Shown here piece by piece: positions 1 to 8,761 of a DNA stretch of 64,000 nucleotides. Each line of letters opens with the position of its first letter. Positions within the stretch are counted from its first letter, which is position 1. Under the pieces are notes generated by a model that had not been told where the DNA came from, did no database searches, and saw only the letters and a program-made list of their open reading frames with translations. The stretch lies in the NCBI GenBank assembly GCA_965218045.1, contig CBDCJX010000019.1:10718-74717 (forward strand). Reading direction: 5' to 3'. The stretch comes from CAVRCA01 sp965218045 (GTDB taxonomy: Bacteria > Pseudomonadota > Alphaproteobacteria > Acetobacterales > Acetobacteraceae). A program made the translations under genes and the position numbers.

Positions 1-630
1 GTCGGCCAGCGCCAGCGCTTCGGACCACGCGCCGGTGCGCATCGCCAGCACCTGCCGCTCGGAGCGTAGCCACGCCGCACCGGGATGCGCCTGCTCCGCC
101 CGTCGCGCCAAGGCGGCCGCCTCGGTCCAGTCCTCCCGCGCGATCGCCTGGCGCAGCAAGCCGCGCACGCCGAGGAATGCCGCGTCGTCGCGCGCCGCCA
201 ACACCCGGAACGCGGCCTCCGCCTCGCCCTCCTGCCCGGCGAGCCGGCCAGCCTCGGCGGTCAGCAACAAGGTCTGCGGCGTGTCGCCGAGCAGCCGACG
301 CGCCCGGGCCGCCTCGCGACGGGCGCCGCTCGTCTCGCCGGCCCCGAGGGCCACAAGGGTGCGGGTGACCGCCGCGTCGCCTTGCTGTCGCCGCCGCTCA
401 CGGCGGGCCCGACCGATGCGGCGCGGTGCCGCGACCAGCAAACTGATCAGGCGAAACAGCAAGTACAGCACGATGAACAGCAACAGCAGCCCGAGGGCCA
501 CGACCGGTGCCGCGGCGTCGAAGCTGTAGTCGCCGATCTCCGCGCTCACCGTCCCGGGCAGGCCGGCCAGGAACCAGGCAATCGCGACGACGAGCACCGC
601 CACGATCAGGCCGAGGATGACCCGCAGCAT
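1..630 (-). CDS. hemY: HemY-like heme biosynthesis membrane protein, 3' end outside window
   Basis: The first 210 codons are present; the gene runs off the left edge with no stop. The protein starts M-L-R-V-I-L and has two hydrophobic segments (about residues 3-26 and 44-66). A basic stretch and an alanine/leucine-rich helical region follow, compatible with the TPR-like repeats of the HemY_N family (distinct from the protoporphyrinogen oxidase also called HemY). The start ATG overlaps the stop of the upstream gene (TGATG), so translation is probably coupled. The hemD - membrane protein - hemY order is the usual alphaproteobacterial arrangement. The exact role in late heme synthesis is not settled for this family; the name rests on family architecture and context. 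Confidence 0.85.
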   Translation of the reverse strand, partial: MLRVILGLIVAVLVVAIAWFLAGLPGTVSAEIGDYSFDAAAPVVALGLLLLFIVLYLLFRLISLLVAAPRRIGRARRERRRQQGDAAVTRTLVALGAGETSGARREAARARRLLGDTPQTLLLTAEAGRLAGQEGEAEAAFRVLAARDDAAFLGVRGLLRQAIAREDWTEAAALARRAEQAHPGAAWLRSERQVLAMRTGAWSEALALAD

Positions 631-1928
631 CAGGGGTGGGCAGCCAGGGAAGCCAACGCCGCGCGCGCCTCAAGCAGGGACTTGGCTTTCGATTGCCACT
701 CCGCCATCGCCGGCGCGACCGGTTTGGGGAGCGTGTCGAGCACCGAGACGGCGCCGGCCAGATCGCCCGCGACCAGCGCCTGCCGCGCCCGCGCGACCAC
801 CCCGGCGGCGGGGTCGCCCACCAGCACGCGATCGCCTTCGCGCAGGGTCACGAGCTCCTGCGCCCGCAGCCACATCCGATCGATGAACGGCTTTCCCTGG
901 GTGGGGGGGCGGCTGGCCTCGTTCGCGGCACGAGCGGCTTGCGGAAATTCGAGGCGGAGCTCGGCCTCGGTCGGCGGGGCGGTCTTCGCGAAGCGGTCCA
1001 AGGCCGGCGGAGCGTCGGGCACGTCACCGATCGGCTGGCCGCGTTCCAGTGCCGACTCGGCCGCCTGAATGCGCCCGATGCGCACCGCCTTTTCCGCCAG
1101 CGCGGGAACTTGCCCCAGCTTTTGTTCGATCGCGCCGAGACGTTTGCCTTCCGCCGCGATCTTGCCCTGCAGGTCTGACAGCGTCGCCTTATCTGTCGTG
1201 TTGTCATGCGCCACGTCGGTGACCTGGGCGCTCAGCGTGTCCAGCTTGTTGCCGAGGTTGGTCTCCAGCCCCTGCTGGCGATTCGCGAGCTGGTCCTCGC
1301 GACCCGCCAACGCGTCGATGCGGGTCTGGAACGCCGCCAGATTGGCGCGGGTCGCGAACTCGTTGAGGTCGTCCTTGGTCGCGTATTTGCCGAGTTTCTC
1401 CTTGGTGGCGAACTTCGCGAGATCATCCTTGACGGCAAACTTCGCCAGCTCGTCTTTGGCGGCCAATCCCTTCAGGTCATCCCTGGTGGCGACATTCGCC
1501 GGAACCTGGGGGCGCTGCTCCAGCTTGGTCAGGCGGTCCTCGATCGGGCCGAGATCGGCTTTGGACGGCGGCGGGCGGTTCTCAATGGCGGCGATGCGGT
1601 TCTCCAGCGGCTTCAGGTCGGGCTGGGTGACGACCGGACGCTGCTCGGCACGCGCGACGCGCTGGGTCAGCGCCTCCACTTGCTGCTGTGATGCGGCGAA
1701 CGTCGCTGGGTCGACCGAGGGTTCGGATGCCACCTGGCGCTGATTGACGAACAGCCAGACGATGGCCGCCGCCAGGATGACGAAGCCGGCGAGGGTCAGC
1801 AGCAAGACTGGGTTCAACCGGCGTTCCGGCTGGACGATCGGCGGCTTGCCGGACTGCGGCGCTCCTGCGGCAGGCCGGTTCTGGGGTGGCCGCTCCTTGG
1901 TCGGCGGCAGGGTGGGTCTATCACTCAT
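630..1928 (-). CDS. Mitofilin-like (COG4223-type) membrane protein
   Basis: A 432-residue protein with a proline-rich cytoplasmic N-terminus (1-38), one transmembrane helix (about 40-62) and a long alanine/charged region expected to form coiled coil. Residues about 98-139 hold two 21-residue repeats, and residues 147-200 hold six tandem 9-residue repeats. The C-terminal third (about 270-432) resembles the conserved end of alphaproteobacterial mitofilin homologues, which sit between hemD and hemY in many genomes and are thought to shape or organise the inner membrane. The start is the ATG whose ATGA overlaps the hemD stop. An upstream extension is open but overlaps hemD heavily and is rejected. 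Function in this organism is inferred from synteny only. Confidence 0.8.
   Translation of the reverse strand: MSDRPTLPPTKERPPQNRPAAGAPQSGKPPIVQPERRLNPVLLLTLAGFVILAAAIVWLFVNQRQVASEPSVDPATFAASQQQVEALTQRVARAEQRPVVTQPDLKPLENRIAAIENRPPPSKADLGPIEDRLTKLEQRPQVPANVATRDDLKGLAAKDELAKFAVKDDLAKFATKEKLGKYATKDDLNEFATRANLAAFQTRIDALAGREDQLANRQQGLETNLGNKLDTLSAQVTDVAHDNTTDKATLSDLQGKIAAEGKRLGAIEQKLGQVPALAEKAVRIGRIQAAESALERGQPIGDVPDAPPALDRFAKTAPPTEAELRLEFPQAARAANEASRPPTQGKPFIDRMWLRAQELVTLREGDRVLVGDPAAGVVARARQALVAGDLAGAVSVLDTLPKPVAPAMAEWQSKAKSLLEARAALASLAAHP
1329..1490 (-). repeat. Six tandem 27-bp coding repeats (9-residue units)
   Basis: Residues 147-200 of the mitofilin-like protein read as six consecutive 9-residue units of the form A-T-K-D-D-L-x-K-F, with no spacer. 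Leucine at position 6 and an aromatic or leucine at position 9 are kept. Central units are closest to consensus and outer units more degenerate, as expected for expansion by tandem duplication. The spacing does not match a canonical heptad, so the helix supercoil should differ from the flanking region. Confidence 0.85.
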
Positions 1929-2635
1929 CGTAGCAGCGCGAGAATCTCGTCCTGGGTGGGTCGTGCGGCGACTCGAATGCTTCGCCACGGCAGCCCCTCT
2001 AATGCCACGGCGGCGGCCCGGCCGATAGCCAGCGCATCCACCGCCGTGACTTGCGGGTGACACTTGGCGGCACTGGCGAGGTGGCTGAACACCCGCGCGG
2101 TCTCCGCCGAGAAGAACAGCGCCGCCCGGAGCGTGTCGGCCTCGAGCACCTCTCGGGCCGACGCCGGCAGCGCAGCGACCGGCCTGGCTGCATACACCTC
2201 GCGGCGGATCACGGCAAAGCCCCGCGCGCGCAGTGTTTCGGCCAGCTCCTCGCCCTGGCCCGCGCCGGAGGCGAGCAGCAACGGCCCGGCCGTCGGCGAC
2301 AGCAGCCGCGTCGCCGTTTCCGCCAGCGCCGACGCGTCGCCATTGGCGCTGCACACGCGGGCAAACCCAACCGCCCGAGCGCGCTGTGCCGTCGCGTCGC
2401 CCACGGTGAGCAGTCGCACCCCGCGCCAAGCCGGCGGGATCGCCTCGACCGCATTGCCGCTGGTGGCGAGGACGGCGCCGAGCCCGGCGGGTTCCGGCAG
2501 CTTGGCCGCGATCGGCTCGACCGCGAGCATCGGCGCCAGCACCGGTTGCAGGCCCAACGCCGCGATCCGCGCCGCCGTGGCGGAAAGGCCAGGCTCGGGC
2601 CGCGTGATCAGCACCGCCTGTCGTTCGCCAGACAC
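1925..2635 (-). CDS. hemD: Uroporphyrinogen-III synthase
   Basis: A 236-residue protein of the HemD family, which cyclises hydroxymethylbilane to uroporphyrinogen III with inversion of ring D in the cytosol. The start region reads VLITRPEPGLSATAARIAALG, the typical N-terminus of the family. The middle ends in GPLLLASGAGQGEELAETL, and the late motif around A-L-F-F-S-A-E-T-A-R is the usual second-domain signature. Sequence conservation in this family is low, so the call also rests on context with hemY. The start is GTG at 2635, just inside the divergent gap before tsaD. The stop overlaps the next gene as ATGA. The usual upstream partner hemC (porphobilinogen deaminase) is not here; tsaD lies there instead, on the other strand. 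Confidence 0.9.
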   Translation of the reverse strand: MSGERQAVLITRPEPGLSATAARIAALGLQPVLAPMLAVEPIAAKLPEPAGLGAVLATSGNAVEAIPPAWRGVRLLTVGDATAQRARAVGFARVCSANGDASALAETATRLLSPTAGPLLLASGAGQGEELAETLRARGFAVIRREVYAARPVAALPASAREVLEADTLRAALFFSAETARVFSHLASAAKCHPQVTAVDALAIGRAAAVALEGLPWRSIRVAARPTQDEILALLR

Positions 2636-2720
2636 GTCAAGCGCCTTGGAATGATGACGGGGCGGAGCTCATATGCGCCTCCTATTCTCCCGAGGCTGTT
2701 TGGGGAAGGCGAAACCACCG

Positions 2721-3782
2721 ATGCGGAGCGGCCCGATCCTCGGCCTTGAAAGCTCCTGCGACGAGACCGCGGCGGCGGTGCTCGACCAGGAGGGGCAGGT
2801 GCTGGCCGAGGCGGTGCTCGGTCAGGCCGACGAGCACGCGGCGTTCGGCGGCGTGGTGCCGGAGATCGCCGCGCGCGCCCATCTCGCGCACATGCCGGGG
2901 CTGATCCGCCGTGTGCTGCAGCAGGCCGGGATCGGCAGCGCTGACCTCGCGGCGGTCGCCGCCAGCGGCGGACCGGGGCTGATCGGTGGGCTGATCGTCG
3001 GCTCCGGCATCGCCAAGGGGATCGCGATCGCCCAGAACATTTCCTATATCGCGGTCAATCACCTCGAGGCACATGCGCTGACCCCGCGCCTGCCCGGCCT
3101 AATCGCCGGTGGCGCGCCGTTTCCCTATTTGCTGCTGCTGGTTTCGGGTGGGCATTGCCAGTGCGTCGCGGTGGAGGGCGTGGGGCGGCATCGCCGGCTG
3201 GGCGGCACGGTCGATGACGCGGCGGGCGAGGCGTTCGACAAGGTCGCCAAGCTGCTCGGGCTGCCGTGGCCGGGCGGGCCGTCGCTGGAGCGGCTGGCCC
3301 GGGACGGTGACCCGACCCGGCACGGTTTCCCCCGCCCGATGCTCGGCCGGGCCGGCTGCGATTTCAGCTTTTCCGGACTGAAGACGGCGGTGGCGCAGGA
3401 GGTCGCGCGCCAGCCGGAGGGCGCCCTGCCGGCCCGCACCGCCGCCGATATCGCCGCCTCGTTCCAGCAGGCCGTCGCCGAGGTGCTGGCGGATCGCGCC
3501 GCCAACGCGATGGCGCTAATCCGAGCGGGCGCACCGACGGCCGATCTGCTGGTGATCGCCGGCGGGGTTGCCGCCAATGCGACGATCCGCGCCACTCTCG
3601 ACCGCACCGCGCGGGCGGCGGGATTCCGCCTCGTCGCCCCGCCGCCTCGGCTGTGCACCGACAACGCGGTGATGGTGGCTTGGGCGGGGCTGGAGCGGTT
3701 GCGTCTCGGACTGGTCGATCCGCTCGACTTCGCGCCGCGCCCGCGCTGGCCGCTCGATGCGCCGGGCATGGCGGGCCCGTGA
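2721..3782 (+). CDS. tsaD: tRNA N6-threonylcarbamoyladenosine transferase
   Basis: TsaD (353 residues) transfers the threonylcarbamoyl group to A37 of ANN-decoding tRNAs, working with TsaB and TsaE, which are also in this window. Visible motifs are ILGLESSCDETA at 6-17, the metal-binding H114-x3-H118, SGGH at 142-145, and a late GGVAAN phosphate-binding loop. The start at 2721 places the family-typical N-terminus correctly; an in-frame ATG at 2673 would add 16 residues with no family support. A GGGAAGG sequence lies about 11 nt upstream. The gene is divergent from hemD and its TGA overlaps the GTG of rlmJ. Confidence 0.96.
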   Translation: MRSGPILGLESSCDETAAAVLDQEGQVLAEAVLGQADEHAAFGGVVPEIAARAHLAHMPGLIRRVLQQAGIGSADLAAVAASGGPGLIGGLIVGSGIAKGIAIAQNISYIAVNHLEAHALTPRLPGLIAGGAPFPYLLLLVSGGHCQCVAVEGVGRHRRLGGTVDDAAGEAFDKVAKLLGLPWPGGPSLERLARDGDPTRHGFPRPMLGRAGCDFSFSGLKTAVAQEVARQPEGALPARTAADIAASFQQAVAEVLADRAANAMALIRAGAPTADLLVIAGGVAANATIRATLDRTARAAGFRLVAPPPRLCTDNAVMVAWAGLERLRLGLVDPLDFAPRPRWPLDAPGMAGP

Positions 3783-4618
3783 ACTACCGCCACGCCTTTC
3801 ACGCCGGCAATTTCGCCGATTGCGTCAAGCACGCGATGCTGGTCTGGCTGCTGCGCGCGATGAAACGCAAGGATTCGCCGCTGTTCGTGCTGGATACCCA
3901 TGCCGGGGCCGGACGCTACGACCTCGCGGACAAGTCGGCGGCGGCGCGCACCGGCGAGTGGCGCCTGGGGATTGCGCGGCTGCTCGAAGCCCCGCCTGCC
4001 CCGCTCACGGACTACGTCGAGCTGGTTCGCGCTTGCGGGCTCTATCCCGGCTCGCCGGCGCTGATCCGTGCCGTGTTGCGGCCACGGGACCGGCTCGCCT
4101 GCTGCGAGCTGCACCCGGAGGAGGCCAGCGCGCTGCGTCACCATTTTGGCCGCGATCGGCAGGTCGGCGTGCATCAACGCGACGGCTGGGAGGCGCTGAC
4201 CGCGCTGCTGCCGCCGCCCGAGCGGCGCGCCCTGGTGCTGATCGACCCGCCGTACGAGGCACGCGACGAGCTTGCCACCTTGGCCGCCCGGTTGCGGCTG
4301 GCGCATGGCCGGTTCGGGAGCGGCGTCTACGTCGCCTGGTACCCGATCAAGCACCGGGCACCGCTGCGCTCGTTCCATGCCGCCCTGCGCGACAGCGGGA
4401 TCGCCGATGTGGTGGTCGCCGAGCTGGTCCTGCGCGAGCCGGTCGATCCGGCCCGGCTGAACGGATGCGGGCTGCTGGTGGTCAACCCGCCTTGGCGCTT
4501 CGAGGCGGAGGCCGAGCCGATCCTCGCCGCGCTGCTGGACCGGCTCGGCGACCGCGAGCCGGGCGAGCGCTACGCCGTGTGGCGCCTGGTCGACGAGAGG
4601 CAAACCGGTGGCGAGTAG
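3779..4618 (+). CDS. rlmJ: 23S rRNA (adenine2030-N6)-methyltransferase
   Basis: RlmJ (279 residues; the E. coli protein has 280) methylates A2030 in 23S rRNA using S-adenosylmethionine. The N-terminus NYRHAFHAGNFADCVKH is the family signature. LDTHAGAGRYDL at about 38-49 is the SAM-binding loop, and DPPYE at 156-160 is the catalytic motif of amino-methyltransferases. The start is GTG at 3779, overlapping the tsaD stop (GTGA); upstream in-frame sequence lies inside tsaD and is ignored. The 3' end overlaps gpsA by 11 nt, so tsaD-rlmJ-gpsA is read as one coupled operon. Confidence 0.95.
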   Translation: MNYRHAFHAGNFADCVKHAMLVWLLRAMKRKDSPLFVLDTHAGAGRYDLADKSAAARTGEWRLGIARLLEAPPAPLTDYVELVRACGLYPGSPALIRAVLRPRDRLACCELHPEEASALRHHFGRDRQVGVHQRDGWEALTALLPPPERRALVLIDPPYEARDELATLAARLRLAHGRFGSGVYVAWYPIKHRAPLRSFHAALRDSGIADVVVAELVLREPVDPARLNGCGLLVVNPPWRFEAEAEPILAALLDRLGDREPGERYAVWRLVDERQTGGE

Positions 4619-5570
4619 CATCGCCGTGGTCGGCGCCGGCGCTTGGGGCACCGCGCTGGCGTTGCAAGCCGATCGCGCGGGAAGCGCCGTTACCCTGGTG
4701 GCACGCGCCGCCGGAGCCGAGCAGATCGCCCGCTCGCGCCAGACCACGCGGCTGCCAGGCGCGTCGCTGCCGGAGTCGATCGCGGTCGGCGGCGCCATTC
4801 CGCCGGATATGGATGCCATCCTGCTCGTGCCACCGCTGCAACATCTGCGCGAAGTGGCCGCCCTCGTGCCGCCGGGCGACGCGCCACTCATCGTCGGCGC
4901 CAAGGGCATCGAGGCGGGCAGCTTGCGCATGCCGCTGGAGATCATCGCCGAGGCGCATCCCGGCCGGTCGGCCGCCTTCCTCACCGGCCCGAATTTCGCG
5001 CACGAGGTGGCGAGCGGGCTGCCGGCCGCCGCCGTGCTCGCCGCGTCGGACCAGGCGCTGCGGGCGCGGCTCATCCCGCTGCTCGCCACCGCCGCGTTCC
5101 GCATCTACGGCAACGACGATGCGATCGGCGCGCAGGTGGGGGCGGCGGCGAAAAACGTGATCGCCATCGCGGCGGGCGCGGTGACCGGGGCGGGCCTCGG
5201 CGAGAATGCCCGCGCCGGGCTGATCACAAGGGGCCTCGCGGAGTTGCGCCGCGCCGCCGAGGCGCTGGGCGGGCGGGCGGACACGGTGATGGGCCTTTCC
5301 GGGCTCGGCGACCTGCTGCTGACCTGCACCGGCGCGTCCAGCCGCAACTACAGCCTCGGTTTCGCCCTCGGACGCGGCGAGTCGCTGGCCGCGATCCTGG
5401 CCCAGCGTTGCGCCGTCACCGAGGGAGTGGCGACCGCCCCCGCCCTGGTCGCGCGCGCCGCCTCGGCCGAGATGCCGGTTTGCCGCGCGGTCGCAGCTTT
5501 GGTCGAGGGGCGCACCACGCTTGCTCAAGCGATCGCCGACCTGCTGGCGCGACCACGGCGCGATGAGTGA
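4608..5570 (+). CDS. gpsA: NAD(P)-dependent glycerol-3-phosphate dehydrogenase
   Basis: GpsA (320 residues) reduces dihydroxyacetone phosphate to sn-glycerol 3-phosphate for phospholipid synthesis in the cytosol. The Rossmann motif GAGAWG lies at 9-14, the substrate-loop lysine is K99 in GAKGIE, the catalytic lysine is K182 in AAKNVIAI, and the C-terminal signature GLSGLGDLLLTC is intact. The start is GTG, inside the last 11 nt of rlmJ. The tsaD/gpsA pairing is common in alphaproteobacteria; rlmJ between them makes a compact three-gene unit. Confidence 0.97.
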   Translation: MASSIAVVGAGAWGTALALQADRAGSAVTLVARAAGAEQIARSRQTTRLPGASLPESIAVGGAIPPDMDAILLVPPLQHLREVAALVPPGDAPLIVGAKGIEAGSLRMPLEIIAEAHPGRSAAFLTGPNFAHEVASGLPAAAVLAASDQALRARLIPLLATAAFRIYGNDDAIGAQVGAAAKNVIAIAAGAVTGAGLGENARAGLITRGLAELRRAAEALGGRADTVMGLSGLGDLLLTCTGASSRNYSLGFALGRGESLAAILAQRCAVTEGVATAPALVARAASAEMPVCRAVAALVEGRTTLAQAIADLLARPRRDE

Positions 5571-5601
5571 CGCCGCCCGCGACTCCGTCTAGAGGAGCCC
5601 G

Positions 5602-7164
5602 ATGCTACGAAGTGTGCTGACCGTCGGCGGCTGGACCATGGCCAGTCGCGTGCTGGGCTTCGTGCGCGACATCATGATCGCGGCAGCGCTCGGCGCCGGG
5701 CCGATCGCCGACGCCTTCTTCGTCGCCCTCAAGCTGCCCAACCTGTTTCGCCGGCTGTTTGGTGAGGGCGCGTTCAATGCCGCTTTCGTGCCCGCCTTCG
5801 CCGGCATGTTGCATGCCGAGGGTCCAGCGGCGGCGCGACGCTTCGCCGAAGAGGCGTTCGCCGTCCTGGCGTTCTGGCTCGGCGCGATCACGGTGCTGGG
5901 CGAGATCGTCATGCCGCAGCTCATCACGATGCTCGCGCCGGGCTTCGCCGACGATCCGGCGAAGTTCGCGCTGGCCGTCGACTTGTCGCGGATCACCTTT
6001 CCCTACCTGGTGCTGATCTGCCTCGCGGCCCTGCTGTCCGGCGTGCTCAACGGGCTCGACCGCTTCACCGCCTCCTCGGCGTCCTATCTGCTGTTCAACG
6101 CGATCTCGATTGCCGCGATGGTGTGGCTCACGCCCTATGTCCCGACCGCCGGCCACGCTCTGTCCCTGGGCGTCACCGCCTCCGGTGTGGCGCAGCTTGC
6201 CGTGCTGCTGTGGGCCACCGCGCGCGCCGGCATGGCGATCCGCATTCCCCGCCCACGACTCACCCCACAGATGCGGCTGCTGCTGCGGCGCATGGCGCCC
6301 GGATTGGTCGGCGCCGGCGTCACCCAGCTCAATCTGGCGATCGACGTGATCATCGCCAGCCTGCTGCCGCCCGGCACGGTGTCGCTGCTGTATTACGCCG
6401 ACCGGGTGAACCAGCTACCGCTCGGGGTGATCGGCACCGCCGTCGGCACCGCGCTGCTGCCGCTGCTGTCGCGGCAGGTGCGTGGTGGCGAAGCGGACGC
6501 CGCGCGCGCCACGCTCAACCGGGCGCTCGAATACGCGATGTTCCTCACCTTGCCGGCGGCGATGGCGCTCGGCGTGGCGGCCTATCCGATCATGTGGGTG
6601 CTGTTCGGTCGCGGCGCGTTCGATGCCGAAAGTGCTCGGCTCAGCGCGCAGGCGTTGGCGGCGTACGCGCTGGGCCTGCCGGCTTTCGTGGTCGTGAAGG
6701 TGCTCGCCCCCGCCTTCTTCGCCCGTGGCGACACCGCGACGCCGGTGAAAGTCGGCATCGCCGCCGTGGTGCTGAACCTCGGCCTCAACCTGGCCTTCAT
6801 GACGCCACTGCGGCATATCGGACCGGCGCTCGCGACCAGCGTGGCCGCGTTGTTCAATGTGGCTTGGCTCGCCGTCGCCCTGGCGCGGCGCGGTCATCTC
6901 CAGTTCGACGCGCAGATCCGCCATCGGCTGCCGCGCATGCTCCTGGCAGCGATCGTGATGGCCGTGGTGCTGTATTTCGCCGCCGACCCGTTGCTGCACG
7001 AGGCGGAGCAGGTGCGGGGGCTGAAATGGGCCGCCCTGAGCGCGTTGATCACCATCGGCGGCGTCGCATATGCGGTGGCGGGGCAGGTCACCGGCGCGTT
7101 CGACCTGCGGAACGCCGGGCGAAAGGTGCTGCGCCGGCGTGCGCCCAAGCCGGCCAGCTCCTGA
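5602..7164 (+). CDS. murJ: Lipid II flippase MurJ
   Basis: A 520-residue polytopic inner-membrane protein of the MATE/MOP superfamily that exports lipid II for peptidoglycan synthesis. The N-terminus VLTVGGWTMASRVLGFVRDIM and the stretch LFRRLFGEGAFNAAFVPAF are MurJ signatures, and about 14 hydrophobic segments are spread over the protein, as expected. A GAGGAG ribosome-binding site sits 8 nt before the ATG. In many alphaproteobacteria trpS follows murJ directly; here trpS is about 48 kb away, so that pairing has been broken. Confidence 0.96.
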   Translation: MLRSVLTVGGWTMASRVLGFVRDIMIAAALGAGPIADAFFVALKLPNLFRRLFGEGAFNAAFVPAFAGMLHAEGPAAARRFAEEAFAVLAFWLGAITVLGEIVMPQLITMLAPGFADDPAKFALAVDLSRITFPYLVLICLAALLSGVLNGLDRFTASSASYLLFNAISIAAMVWLTPYVPTAGHALSLGVTASGVAQLAVLLWATARAGMAIRIPRPRLTPQMRLLLRRMAPGLVGAGVTQLNLAIDVIIASLLPPGTVSLLYYADRVNQLPLGVIGTAVGTALLPLLSRQVRGGEADAARATLNRALEYAMFLTLPAAMALGVAAYPIMWVLFGRGAFDAESARLSAQALAAYALGLPAFVVVKVLAPAFFARGDTATPVKVGIAAVVLNLGLNLAFMTPLRHIGPALATSVAALFNVAWLAVALARRGHLQFDAQIRHRLPRMLLAAIVMAVVLYFAADPLLHEAEQVRGLKWAALSALITIGGVAYAVAGQVTGAFDLRNAGRKVLRRRAPKPASS

Positions 7165-7182
7165 CACAAGGATAGGGCAGAC

Positions 7183-7998
7183 ATGAGCAGCCGGGATGAC
7201 CGCTTCCTGACCGGAAGCAACGCGCTGGTTACCGGCGCCAGTTCCGGGATTGGGCTGGAAGTCGCTCGCGGGCTGGCGCGCGCCGGGGCCGGGGTGGCGA
7301 TCAACTACCGCTCTCATCGCGAACCGGCCGAGGCGCTGGCCGGGGAGATCCGCGCGGCCGGGGGGCAGGCGGTGGCGATCAACGGGGATGTGTCGCGCGA
7401 GGACGAGGTGCGGCGTCTCTTCGAGGACGCCGTTGGCTCGCTCGGCAGGTTGGATGCGGTGGTGGCCAACGCGGGGATCCAGAAGGATGCCCTCGTCGCG
7501 GACATGACGATGTCCGACTGGCAGGCGGTGATGGACGTGAACCTCACTGGCCAGTTCCTCTGCTGTCGGGAGGCGATCCGGACATTCCGCGCGCAGGATC
7601 AGGCGAAACGCCCGACACGCGCCCTGGGCAGCATCGTCTGCATGAGCTCGGTGCACGAAATCATTCCCTGGGCGGGACACGTGAACTACGCCGCCGCGAA
7701 GGGCGGCGTGCGGATGCTGATGCAGACGTTGGCCCAGGAAGTGGGGCCGGAGCGCATCCGGATCAACGCCGTTGCCCCGGGAGCCATCCGCACGCCGATC
7801 AACAGCACTGCCTGGGACACGCAGGAGGCGCTGGAGAGGCTGCTGAAGCTGATCCCTTACGGTCGCATCGGCGAGCCCGAGGACGTGGCGCGTGCCGTCG
7901 CGTGGCTTGTCTCGGACGATGCCGACTACGTCACCGGCACCACCCTATTCGTTGACGGAGGCATGGCCCTCTATCCCGGCTTCCGGGACAACGGCTGA
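7183..7998 (+). CDS. Glucose 1-dehydrogenase-like short-chain dehydrogenase
   Basis: A classical SDR of 271 residues. The cofactor motif GASSGIG is at 18-24, NAG at 96-98, and the catalytic set is a serine at 155/156 with Y169-x3-K173. Beyond the generic SDR pattern, several stretches closely follow Bacillus glucose dehydrogenases: SSVHE-x-IPW, GAIRTPIN, IGEPEDVA and a final DGGMALYP. Oxidation of glucose or a related aldose to the lactone with NAD(P) is therefore likely, though SDR substrates are hard to fix from sequence. It is followed by a cupin gene 28 nt downstream and begins the accessory carbohydrate region. Confidence 0.85.
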   Translation: MSSRDDRFLTGSNALVTGASSGIGLEVARGLARAGAGVAINYRSHREPAEALAGEIRAAGGQAVAINGDVSREDEVRRLFEDAVGSLGRLDAVVANAGIQKDALVADMTMSDWQAVMDVNLTGQFLCCREAIRTFRAQDQAKRPTRALGSIVCMSSVHEIIPWAGHVNYAAAKGGVRMLMQTLAQEVGPERIRINAVAPGAIRTPINSTAWDTQEALERLLKLIPYGRIGEPEDVARAVAWLVSDDADYVTGTTLFVDGGMALYPGFRDNG

Positions 7999-8025
7999 GC
8001 CAAGCGCCCGGATTGGAGGATCGCC

Positions 8026-8706
8026 ATGAATCTCAACGCCGACTTCGCCGCGCGGGCCGCAGTGCATGCCGCCCGGATCGACTGGGTACCCTCCCCAGTT
8101 CACGGAGTGGACCGGCGGATGCTCGACCGCGTCGGCGACGAGGTGGCGCGCGCCACCTCCATCGTGCGCTACGCCCCACGCAGCCAATTCTCGCCGCACA
8201 CGCACGGTGGCGGCGAGGAGTTCTTGGTGCTCGACGGCGTATTCCAGGACGAGCACGGCAGCTTCCCGGCAGGCAGCTACATCCGCAATCCGCCGACGAG
8301 CCGGCACACGCCGGGCTCGGAGCCGGGCTGCACCATCTTCGTCAAGCTGTGGCAGTTCGACCCCGACGATCGGACGCAGGTGCGCGTGCAGACCCACACG
8401 CTTACCTTCACCCCCGGCGGGTGCGCGGGCGTGGAGGTGATGCCGCTGTTCAAGGCTGCGCACGAGCGGGTGCGGCTGGAGCGCTGGGCACCCCGTGCCA
8501 CCGTGGATGTCGCGACACCCGGTGGCCTGGAGGTGCTGGTTCTCGACGGCAACTTCGCGGAGAGCGGCGAGTTGTTCCAGCTTCATTCCTGGTTGCGTCT
8601 GCCGCCTGGCGGCAGGCTCCGCGCGGCCGCCGGCGATGCAGGCTGCCGGGTCTGGGTGAAGACCGGACACCTGGAGCGGCAACCGTCGTTTCCCTCTCCA
8701 GGCTAG
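8026..8706 (+). CDS. ChrR-type bicupin protein
   Basis: A 226-residue protein with two cupin barrels. The first has a full metal site (H58, H60, E64 in HTHGGGEEF and H94 further on). The second (about 125-220) is degenerate. This architecture matches proteins with the ChrR cupin domain but lacks the anti-sigma zinc-binding N-terminus, so it is not an anti-sigma factor. A GGAGG ribosome-binding site lies 6 nt before the ATG. It is probably cotranscribed with the upstream SDR. Whether it is an enzyme (isomerase or dioxygenase type) or a binding protein cannot be told from sequence. Confidence 0.75.
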   Translation: MNLNADFAARAAVHAARIDWVPSPVHGVDRRMLDRVGDEVARATSIVRYAPRSQFSPHTHGGGEEFLVLDGVFQDEHGSFPAGSYIRNPPTSRHTPGSEPGCTIFVKLWQFDPDDRTQVRVQTHTLTFTPGGCAGVEVMPLFKAAHERVRLERWAPRATVDVATPGGLEVLVLDGNFAESGELFQLHSWLRLPPGGRLRAAAGDAGCRVWVKTGHLERQPSFPSPG

Positions 8707-8718
8707 TTCTCGACCGTG

Positions 8719-8750
8719 GCCGACTGGATCGCAAAGCGTGTCCAGCCGGC
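8719..8750. terminator. Hairpin between convergent genes
   Basis: Ten-base arms (8719-8728 and 8741-8750) pair with a single mismatch around a 12-nt loop. The hairpin lies between the convergent bicupin and GST genes and could stop transcription from both sides. There is no clear T-run. Confidence 0.4.
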
Positions 8751-8761
8751 CCGACGCTGAG

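Noticed and set aside
2673..2720. Longer tsaD start at ATG 2673
   Set aside because: The added 16 residues do not fit the TsaD N-terminus, which begins directly at the M-x3-P-I-L-G-L-E-S-S-C sequence from 2721.
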